From positions 38,948,706 to 39,012,705 of the forward strand of contig NC_066343.1 in assembly GCF_022539315.1 (NCBI RefSeq): 64,000 bases of DNA, read 5' to 3'. Source of the stretch: Serinus canaria. Taxonomy: Eukaryota; Chordata; Aves; Passeriformes; Fringillidae. A program made the position numbers and the translations under genes. The notes under the pieces are model-generated. The model was given only the letters and a program-made list of their open reading frames with translations, ran no database searches and was not told the origin of the DNA. The stretch's first letter is position 1. The number at the start of each line of letters is the position of its first letter. Below are positions 54,882 through 64,000 of this stretch, in pieces.

Positions 54882-55116
54882 AGAAGAAAGAAAAGAAAGA
54901 AAGAAAGAAAGAAAGAAAGTAAAAACAAGAACAGAAAGCAAGAAAGAAAGAAAGAAAGAAAGAAAGAAGAAAGGAAAGAAGAAGAAAGAAAAAAGAAAGA
55001 AAGAAAGAAAGAAAGAAGAAAGAAAGAAAGAAAGAAAGAAGAAAGAAAGAAAGAAAGAAAGAAGAAGAAAGAAGAAGAAGAAAGAAAGAAAGAAAGAAAA
55101 AAAAAAAAAAGAAAGG
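54576..55116 (+). repeat. 541-bp polypurine tract, (GAAA)n/(GAA)n
   Basis: Almost every base is A or G, in a mixed GAAA and GAA array. About a dozen interruptions occur, mainly ACG near 54616-54650 and 54708-54712 and a TAAAAACAAGAACAG patch near 54920-54935. The right end is a run of 14 A. On the NTRK2 sense strand this is (TTTC)n. Frames of up to 243 codons run through it on both strands; they encode only Lys/Glu/Arg or Phe/Ser/Leu repeats and are not genes. Confidence 0.97.
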
Positions 55117-58100
55117 CCAGCTTTGCTGTTCTTTAATAATTTTCCTTCTTTCTGATTCACTGATTTCTATTTCTCTGATGAAACTCTGATTCTTCAAACT
55201 TACCATTATCATGATCTACTTCTCTCCACCTTCCATTACTCTCGTCCTTATTTCCTCCTATATCCCAACTCATTTCTTTCTAAAATTCTCCATGGGCTAA
55301 ACCACAATTTGCCTTCACAAAGTAACACATTCCCAACATAGCATGACCTGCATATGGGCAAAAAATTCATATACAAGCAGGTGAGAATTCACCCTTTGTA
55401 CATAAAAAAAAGGAAAAAAATTGTAAAATAAAGACCTGTGAAGCAAATGTGGATGTAGACTGAACATGGGCTTGGGACTCTGCAGATTAAACTTCCAGGA
55501 CTCTTATTCTTCCACTGCTTCTCCAGAACTAGGAGCTCTGCTATTTCTTTGTGGCTCAGTTCATATCAAGGTAGAGCCTCAGAGAGCATAATTTTCAGCT
55601 CTCCTCAATTTCACTGTATCCATGTTTTCCCTACAATCTCTTTGCATTTCATCTCTAAGCTGTCCTCTACTCAGCATCTCCCCAGTTCCCCATTTCACTT
55701 CATGCACACCACAAACAAGCATGCTTCTTCATCCCCTCACCTGCGTGTATACTCTTTTAGGGGGAGGGGGAATGATTTATAACAGGTACTTGTTCACATT
55801 TGTTTTCCTTATTTTTCACTTGTAATGGCCATGAGGTCTCAGATAATTTTCCTTTGTTCATTATATCAGTGTTCATTATGTAGTAGTGTGAATCATGTAA
55901 AGCTCTAAGCAAGCTAGTAACTCCTTTTCTCCCTCAACCATTGCAACTGAGTTTACATTTTGCAATCAATGAGTCAAATGCACCCCTGCATCATTAAAAA
56001 TTCCCCAGTTCAGATCTGAGCTGTCTTCCTAAATCTTGTCTTAAATATGAGGCATCATCTACTTGCTTGTTCCTATTACAGAAGGAGCTACATTCTTCTA
56101 TGGTATCTCACACTTTAGGATTGGACTCAGAAAACCTCATAGAAGACCAAAACAGACACCTGAGACCTAGAGATCAAATTTTATATGGATAAGAACCATG
56201 GAACTCTAAAAATGTCTAACAGTATGCTCTGATAGGGTGACAGAGACCCAAACCAATGCATTAAACAGCGCCATTTTATTTTTTTTTTAACTGAAACACA
56301 AGAGAATGGTAACTTAAATATTTTAAGATCTTTGCAAAATCCTTTACATGAAATCACCGTTATGGATCTGTTAATACAAACTCTTATTCTTTGACACACT
56401 TATAGCTATTTGCTCCTTCAAAGTAAGGTACTTAGAAGCATTTACAACTCTATCTTCCAAATGTTCATATGTTAAAGCAATATTACAGCCCCCAATAACA
56501 AATGATGCACTTAAGACAGACAATTTATATGATTGGTCCACGAATGTCAGTGCCAAACAATAAAAAAAAGCTCCTTGTGTGTGGTTCAGATGAGCAATAT
56601 CATCATTGCCTTTACATTGTCTACTCACTAAAAATACTGCAGATTTGAGCACATTCATTTTTCTCTACATCTGATCTTACAACACTGACTCACATGAATT
56701 GATCCCTCTTTTATATTCTGCTCATTGACTAAGTAATGGAATGTTCTAAAGATATTAAAGGATCGACACCCACAGAATTGGCATTTGGGTAGGTACAACA
56801 CAGCACAAAATCACTTCTATAGGTAAAAGTGGAAACTCAAAAAGCTCATTATTTCAGTGACTTGCTGAAAGTCAAGCAGAAGATGCGTTCCCCACTACAA
56901 ACTTGATCTTTTTAATGATTTGTCTGAAAAGGCAAAATTGTAGCCATTACTGCTACAAGCTTAGCACAAATCAATTTGAATATTAGGTCATACTTGTCAA
57001 ACTGCAGAGCCTTGCTGAATATGCAAAGCTTTTCTTTTGTAATTGCTTTAGAATTAAAAGTCAAAGAAGTATTTCTATTTTAACTGAATTTCACTTTTCT
57101 CCTACTCTATAAGCAATAACTCAACTGTTCAACCAAGACATGTGATGCATGAGTTAATAATAAACATAAAAACTCTCCCTTTTCCCACATCAATACTTCA
57201 AACTACTCAGAGTCATCTAAACACTCCAAAATCCTAATTCTTCAATCACTTCAATCACTGCTGTGAATGAAACAGAGGGGTTTTTTTTAAGTCCTTTGCA
57301 ATCAGCCCTTCTCCAACAACAAGGTGAAATCATGGAAAATGTATTAAAACAGAAAAATCAATGACCATTTGCTACATGCTTACAGACAAGTAAGACACAG
57401 AAGATTTTCCTGACAGCCCTTAAGTCACACATTCCAACACAGGCAAAGGAATATGCAAAAGTCTCAGACAGAATGGTAAGGCATTCTACTTTCACCTGGA
57501 TTGTATTTAGTAACATAAATGTGTTTGTCTGGGTAAATGAGAGTTAAAGTAAAAAATATGATAATAATATTTAATAAAATATAATAAATAACATATAGTG
57601 AAAATATAGTGATATACTGAAAAGAAGAAGTATTCCGGGATTATCAGTGTGCTTCTGTAGAATAACCAATGCTTTTATTTAAAAGGTTTTCAAGGATGTT
57701 CATGGCCTAATACACATATTACACAAATCACTTGAGAGAAAGAGCTATCAAGAAGCAGGAGAAAATACCCTGTTTGGATTTTAGAAGGCAAAATCTATGG
57801 ATGTGTTCCTAATTTTTAATCAGCTTGATGAAATAGAACTGCACTATCATTGACAATTCAAATTTTAAATTACACTCAAAAAAGTCAATAAGCAGCTAGT
57901 AAGACCTTTAAGGAAAGGTAGTATTTTGGGGTGGTTGTCCTAAAAGAGACATGGTTTTCTCTCCCAGATCAGCCACACAATCTCATTACCTGGTCACAGA
58001 AAGGTGCCCTAATCGGCACAGACTTGCAAGGCTTTGAACAGGGGGAAGAATTTATAGTCAGGACATATGTTTAGATACAGCAGGTAGTTCAAAAAGTGCT

Positions 58101-61100
58101 TGAGGAAAGAGAAGCACCTTTCAAAGTATGACATGCAAGCCCACAGACACAAGGAGATAGCTGGCATTGCCTAAACACAATGTGAATTTCAGACTCTTTT
58201 TCCCCCTCATCTTTGCACACAACTCAAGGCACTGACAGAAACTTCACATGAACATATGAAAAAAATCCCACTTACCCTACATGGAACAAGTACACACATG
58301 TTTCCTTCTACTTCTGTCAGTTTCTATCTGTTAACTTAGAAGACACTCTCTTCTGTGGTTTGGGTGAGAGTGGCTTCTCTTTCCTTTCTGACTTTGGTAA
58401 AACCTACACAAACTCCATTTATCTCTATCAGTAAAGCTGCCATGATAATACTCTTTTCCATGACTATCCACCTCCAGGTTCCCAGGAAGCAGGGAGTACT
58501 AAGGATTGTCTTGTCACTGGAATAGGAACTGTTGATATAATCAAAAATGTTTTCATCCTTTTAACTGAATAATGCTATATTGAAGATTATCCATTAATTT
58601 ATCTTCCACCAGTTTTCTTCATACTTCCCTTCATGCTTGGTGGCATGAATAACATCTGCAAACTGTGTATTGGGCTGGTTATGCTGTAAACCATTTGGTT
58701 ACTTCCATCATTATTCAACATGCAAAGCAGAATAAAACAGGATTAGAATTACTCTTCCACAAATCCTCTCAGGGAGTTCACAAATGCTCCTTTGTCCTCT
58801 CTACTCCAGTTCCCTTCTTAGTTTTCAGTTTCATAAGCTGGTTAGATGGAGTCAGAAATAAACACAAAACGGTAAGAGCTGTCTTGGCAGCCTCCAGTGA
58901 ATTCCCACCATAAGCAGTTTCACATCCCACAGCAAGCAAGCAAGAAAGCAAGCCAAGGTGTTTCGTAAGAGCAACCCACAAGTCTTAACAAACACATTTA
59001 GGAAATTAAATGAAGCTTTCACCATTTATGCTACAGCATCTTGCAAGGGTCTAAAAAACTCACCTCCAGATCCAATCAACAAAAAGCAGCTTTTCTTACA
59101 AAGCTGTTGTCACTAGGTCCTGTATAAGAAGGTGTTTAAAATGTACACAAGCAGCAAAATAGACAATTATATTTCACCAATTATTCTGATGAATTTTGCT
59201 AAAGAAGTCTGAAGCCTAGCACAAGATGAGAGTTTTTTGTACTAACCCTATTTTAAGACTCCTCTAGCACAGACCACAGATCTGTTTTGTACTAATAGGG
59301 TTCCCAAAGTCAATCATTAGAAACTGCTATCTCCTCTAGCTGTGAAAGACAGAATAAAAAGAAATAAGGCAAGAATTAAAACAACTGCTTCATACAATGC
59401 AATCCAACTTCAATCAGAATACAGAACATCCTAAACAAAATGTTTCCAAGTGCTTTGTTTGTCCTCCTCACTTCTAAAAACACCCTATTACTACAGTTTG
59501 GAAAGGTAACTGAGTAAAATGAACATACCCCAAATTATTCTCTTGCCCTAGATATACCAAATGAATAAAGAAAAGTAAGAATTATAGGAGTAATTAATTT
59601 TTATACAATTCCTCAACAGACTTTGATGACTGCCAAAGAACTGTAAGTTCCCAGAGGACCCGGTGCTCCCTGACACATAGACTGGAAGCTGTTCTGCTCC
59701 ATACAGTACTAGAAAGAAGACCTCAAGGCAAGCTCTGTGGCAGCCTCAGCACATGCAGTGCTTCCAACTATGGGCAGCTCTGACACAGCCACAGCTCAGA
59801 CACACCTTCCTGATCCACATCTCTTTCTGGGGACTTGGTAACTGTCAGTCCCACACTCCAACCGTGCTCAAGCTCAGAAAGTACAGAAGAACTCAGCAAA
59901 GATATAAGTCTAAGAAGTAGGCAGATGATGCCCATGTAAAAGATGGGATAAACTGACATTTAAAAGTAGGAGGCATGAAACAATGTCTACAGAAGCTGCA
60001 GATGCCTGCTCTGAACCCAAATGAGATGAAAATGTCATCCCTTACATAAAGATATTTCTTACAGGACTCACAGTTTTGTTAGCCTATATACACATCTTTT
60101 TTCTGATTTTCCATGGAAAATTTTTCCAAATACATGGTTACATGAAAAATAGCATTAGTGACAGTTTGACTGCTGCAATTACTGAATGGTTACTTTGTTT
60201 TTTCCAAATTGCTTGCTGAAGAAGGGTGTGCAGACGTTTAATGACAGGGTATCTGAGTGTCCATGTTGTGTTCTCAGAACATAACAGAAAAAAGAAACAT
60301 AGCTTTTTGTGCTTTTCTGCCTGATGTAACTCAGGAAGTTACTTCTTACGAATACAAAAACCATTATTCATTTTGAAGAGGATTTTAAAATTTTGTTTTA
60401 TAAATATCTTCCATGGAAAACTGGATCGTTATCTCCTTCCCATTTCGCTACTGAGACTGTTTATTAAAATACCACTATTGCACACTCTTTGCACACAAAG
60501 TTTGGATTAATTTTGCTGTGACTGAATTAAATCATAGGTGCCTCCAAATTCACAGGTAGCTGACTTACCCTTTTATTTACAAATTCCAAGATACACATTT
60601 AAATGTATTGATCAATAATGACTGAAAAAAATCTTCTCATCACAGTCACCTTATTTTCCTCATGTTCAAATACACCAAGTTATTTATTTCCATATTTCAA
60701 TTCTCAACATATACTTACACTGCAGGCTTTTCAGAGCAGGCAATATTTTTTTTTTAGCCCGGGTATTATGTATCTATTTATATCTAATCTCAAGTCTTAA
60801 AATATAGTTCTAATGCGAACTAAGTAATACTGATAAAGAAGAAGGGAGAGAATGTTTTTGGGACTTTGGACTATGGATAGATCCAGACAGTGAATCCGAG
60901 GTGTGAATGCACACTTTGGAGGAGTTTGAGGTCCACTTAAAAAACAGATGACAGTCACTCCTTTTTCATGAAAGACTTAAGAGTTATTTGTAACTCACAG
61001 TGACATTTCACCCTTAAAAATAGAATAAGCAATATATATGAGGCCTTTTTGTTATTTCATATGAAATTACATTAAATTTTCATTTCCATGAAATCACATT

Positions 61101-62111
61101 CTTATTAAAATATGACCTACAAGGACAATTTTGTAACAAAGAATTACTCAGGTCAAACTTACTGATTAGGCAAGAACACTATTTTTGTGAGAAGTGCTGT
61201 ACCTGAAGATAACAAAAATCAAGTAACCCCCTGGTAAGAAACTTAACACTAGTTAAAACACAACACAACATAGAACTTTGTGCATTCTCCATCAGGGTAG
61301 GGTTCATTTCCTAGTTTCTTTAATAATGTTGTGTTGAAATATTCAATGCATATTTTGAAAAACCTAAGAAATATTCAGCTTTAGAAAGCCAACATCAAAC
61401 AATTCTCACTGTTTCTCTCAATCAGCTTCCACCTACTTCAGCTCACTAAAGGCAATTCAGAAAGCCTCAAACACAAAATTTAGGCTGAACTGTTCAGTCA
61501 CAGACTAGCCTTCTGCCAAAACTCTGCAGCTCACTTCTCCTGCTGACTTCATGTTGCTATTCAGGATATATTTCACAATGACTTTTCTTTTCTAATGATA
61601 CCCCAAACAGCAGAGACATATTGGAAGGACGTGAGAGACAAGATTACCATCCCAGCAGTTGATTTGCACTGACTATGTTTCTGTTCTGCTCAAATCACAT
61701 TTGTTCCAGGAAATCTACTCTAAACGGAATACAGAACACAAAATATAGAGTAGATATCTCTGAAAGGAGCACTTACCAAGGGCATGTAAGCATTACCAAA
61801 ATATACATACAAGTGTTACTATGTCATAAGCACAGTTTAGAAGAAGGACATGAGATTAGCAGGAGTCTACTAAAAGATTACTTACCATGTTCTCCACAGA
61901 CCCTCATCTATATATCTTAAGAAAAAAACACTCATCTCCTTTAGCCCATAGCAAAGCATCTTCTAGGTCTCCCAGCAAGGCAGCAAGTTGGGTTTTTTTA
62001 AATTTTTTTTTTAGATTTTCTTTCTTTTTCTTTTTAAATACAAATTCACCCACATCATCAGACACAGACTGGTGATACTAGTAAAAGAATATAGTAACAG
62101 AGTTGTTGCAG
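55117..62111 (-). other. NTRK2 intron, mostly unique AT-rich sequence
   Basis: AT-rich simple sequence at about 57550-57610; otherwise no recognised repeat, exon or gene. Confidence 0.65.
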
Positions 62112-62147
62112 GTTACACATACCTCCATTGTGTTACACATACCTCCA
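62112..62147. repeat. Short tandem duplication, 20-bp period
   Basis: GTTACACATACCTCCA occurs at 62112-62127 and again at 62132-62147. This is a local duplication about 550 bp downstream (in sense) of the transmembrane exon. Confidence 0.9.
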
Positions 62148-62699
62148 CCTGGCTGTAAAATAAATAAATGAATAAATGAAGGGCTGAGATTTCCCCCTTT
62201 CACAGGGACATGGGCACATGTGACTCTCTCCAGATGCTGCTCCCCAAGAAGCACCACTATGACAGGATCCACTGCAAATGCACCTTCTGCTCTTCGCATT
62301 GCTTCCCTGTCACCTTAATGGAACGGTGTAGTACTGTCTAAACTGCCTCTTACATACAGCTTAGATTCTTATCAATCAAACTTGAGTCTAAACTTGAGAA
62401 TAAATTTCATTTCTTATCTTCTTCCTACCTACACTGACTTGAGAAATATTTTACTCCAGGAATTGCCTCAGGGGGTTTTGCTGCAGCAGGCAAAGAAATG
62501 GTATTTATCTTAAGAAGTAGAAATGTTTGATCCAAAATCCTACACTATCTACATCTTCCCTTACTTACCTGATGAATAATCAAAATATTAAATGTGGTGG
62601 CATTTAATGTAGCTATTTTGACTGTTCCTGGTTCAGCAGACTTCAGTCTCAGCTCATACAACCCACAATTCTGGAAGGTGTAAAACCAACTCTGCTTAC

Positions 62700-62799
62700 C
62701 TTTCATCCCAAACTTAGAATGTCTTCCAAACTTCAGAATAATGAGGGTTATCACTAAGCCCGTGCACACTAGTGCTGCAATTCCCACCACAACGTACAC
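62700..62799 (-). CDS. NTRK2: NTRK2 transmembrane exon (internal exon of TrkB)
   Basis: This exon encodes the single membrane-spanning helix of the BDNF/NT-4 receptor TrkB and the first intracellular residues. Read on the minus strand it is 100 nt: 33 codons plus one base. A pyrimidine-rich acceptor ending in TTTTTTTAG precedes it, and the donor G|GTAAGC follows directly. The translation opens VYVVVGIAALVC, continues through about 22 hydrophobic residues, and ends in the basic stop-transfer stretch KFGRHSKFGMK. The RHSKFGMKG block is diagnostic for Trk receptors, and the TrkB assignment follows from the two partner exons. The last base (G, phase 1) is completed by GT from either the T1 exon or the juxtamembrane exon. 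These intracellular residues are shared by full-length and truncated isoforms. The frame stays open past the donor for 50 residues, which I treat as intron. The upstream phase appears to be 0, inferred from the complete GTG codon at the acceptor. Confidence 0.96.
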
Positions 62800-64000
62800 C
62801 TAAAAAAAGAGAGGACACAAACAGACCTGTTTGCTTTGGTTTTGTGTCTTCAAAGACACCTAGCATACATTAATCCAGTTATGAAAAGAGATTAATTTCA
62901 ACTGGGAAGCATTTGCACTGAGATCAAGAGTACAGAAAACAGACACTTGTTGAGGTTTCTTCTATTCTGCAGAGAACACAGATTCAGACACTTATGAGAA
63001 CTTTTTAATATCCTAAACATCCAAGGCAGATGGAGGGAGCGTACATCACCCTTGTCCCTTCCAGCAGAGTGTCTTGATACAAGAAAACACATAAGAGCAG
63101 CATATAGGAAGAAAGAATTTACTGTGGGGATGTTTGAATACTCGTATAAATTACCTCGAGTGACTCTGAAGGCTCCATCACTGGAAATACCAAAACCAGA
63201 GAGAGACACAACCATAAAGAACCATACTGGCCCTGCTTTAATCATGAAAGCTTGGACCAGATGACTTCCACAGGTCCCACCTTTACCACTGTGGCAGTTC
63301 AATGACTCTGCTATCAGATGAGACAGGACTGTCTTGGATCCTTCCAATCTTTAGCACATTGTCCCAGTCACAGCCTGATCTCTCATGAACTCACACTCTC
63401 CTCTGCTTGCTGCTTTACAGAGTCACTGATGGAGGGAGGCTGCAATGTCAATCAGGCTGGTAACCCACTATCAGTTTCCAGCATTTCAGTTCAGGACAGC
63501 ATGAGAGGAAAGGCAGCAAATTAGGAAGCCTATCAGTACAGCCACTTGTAGTAAAATCTATCAAAAGGCATTTAATCAAAAACTTATATGAAATCATGTC
63601 TTAAAACATACAGTTAGATTTTGAAAATTCATTGCAGCATATCACCTCTCTAACACGGAGGTGATTCCAGGATGTAAATTCAACCAACGATCTTCAAAGG
63701 AGGTCTTTGTTTTGTAAATGAAGATTTGCTCTCCTTGACTAAAAATTAGATGCAAATTCTTAGGCTAAAAAAATGAAAGTTTCGTTTTTCAGAAAAGCAA
63801 GGCACAAACCAGATGTTTTACTTGAAATGAAAAGTGATTCACTCATTTAAAACAAAAGGGGGGAAGGACAAGAGAGGGGAGCACTGATTTTATTTTTCTT
63901 CTTTTTTTTTTTCCTGAGTTTTGATTGCAACACAGTAATAGCTATCATTTTCTTACAGGCCAGAGTCTTATTATAGTGTCTGCAATTTTGTAAGTTGTAT
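62800..64000 (-). other. NTRK2: NTRK2 intron upstream of the transmembrane exon
   Basis: Carries the polypyrimidine tract and AG acceptor at its left end and the old CR1 3' fragment at 63165-63312. The preceding extracellular exon is not within the window. Confidence 0.8.
63165..63312 (+). mobile_element. CR1 LINE 3' end, old copy
   Basis: Diverged but colinear with CR1 X/Y-type 3' ends: GGCTCCATCACTGGAAATACC, then CTGGCCCTGCTTTAATCATG, CTTGGACCAGATGACTTCC, CAGGTCCCACCTTTACCACTG. It explains the 149-codon minus-strand open frame at 62898-63347, which is not a gene. Confidence 0.65.

Noticed and set aside
54481..55212. Open frames of 115-243 codons on both strands, the longest in the window
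   Set aside because: They are translations of the GAAA/TTTC array, with only Lys/Glu/Arg or Phe/Ser/Leu repeats and no start context or splice support.
62898..63347. 149-codon minus-strand frame just upstream of the transmembrane exon, considered as an extracellular NTRK2 exon
   Set aside because: Part is antisense CR1 3' end, and there are no Ig-domain or juxtamembrane residues expected before the helix.

Overview
The window is vertebrate nuclear DNA, AT-rich and almost entirely intronic. It lies inside the neurotrophin receptor gene NTRK2 (TrkB), which runs on the minus strand, so transcription goes from high to low coordinates. Three exonic segments can be placed at base level. They are the transmembrane exon (62700-62799), the alternative terminal exon of the truncated receptor TrkB.T1 (coding part 29725-29762), and the juxtamembrane exon with the NPQY adaptor-docking site (4983-5171). 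The exons for the signal peptide, leucine-rich repeats and Ig domains should lie beyond the right edge, and the kinase exons beyond the left edge. I found neither in the window.

The host is a bird, most likely a passerine. The evidence is several CR1 LINE fragments with the usual avian 3' end, plus two solo retroviral LTRs that resemble families common in songbirds. Both LTRs have 5-bp target-site duplications. From general knowledge NTRK2 is Z-linked in birds, but the sequence itself does not show this.

Layout from right to left (direction of transcription): 64000-62800, the intron before the transmembrane exon, holding a CR1 3' fragment; 62799-62700, transmembrane exon; 62699-29763, an intron of about 33 kb with a 541-bp polypurine tract, a CR1, two LTRs (one inserted into the reverse-transcriptase region of an older CR1), (TA)n, and another CR1 3' end; 29762 leftward, the T1 terminal exon with a probable 3' UTR of 2.5-3 kb; then about 24.5 kb of intron with a CR1, a (TCTA)n array, two perfect hairpins and a second CR1; 5171-4983, juxtamembrane exon; 4982-1, the start of the intron that leads to the kinase exons.

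The transmembrane exon ends in phase 1 (AAA G). Both the T1 exon and the juxtamembrane exon begin with GT, completing the same glycine codon. The splice choice made here therefore decides between a kinase-less receptor with an 11-residue tail and the signalling receptor. All other long open frames look like chance frames or repeat-derived frames. I saw no independent gene, tRNA, CRISPR array or prokaryote-like system.
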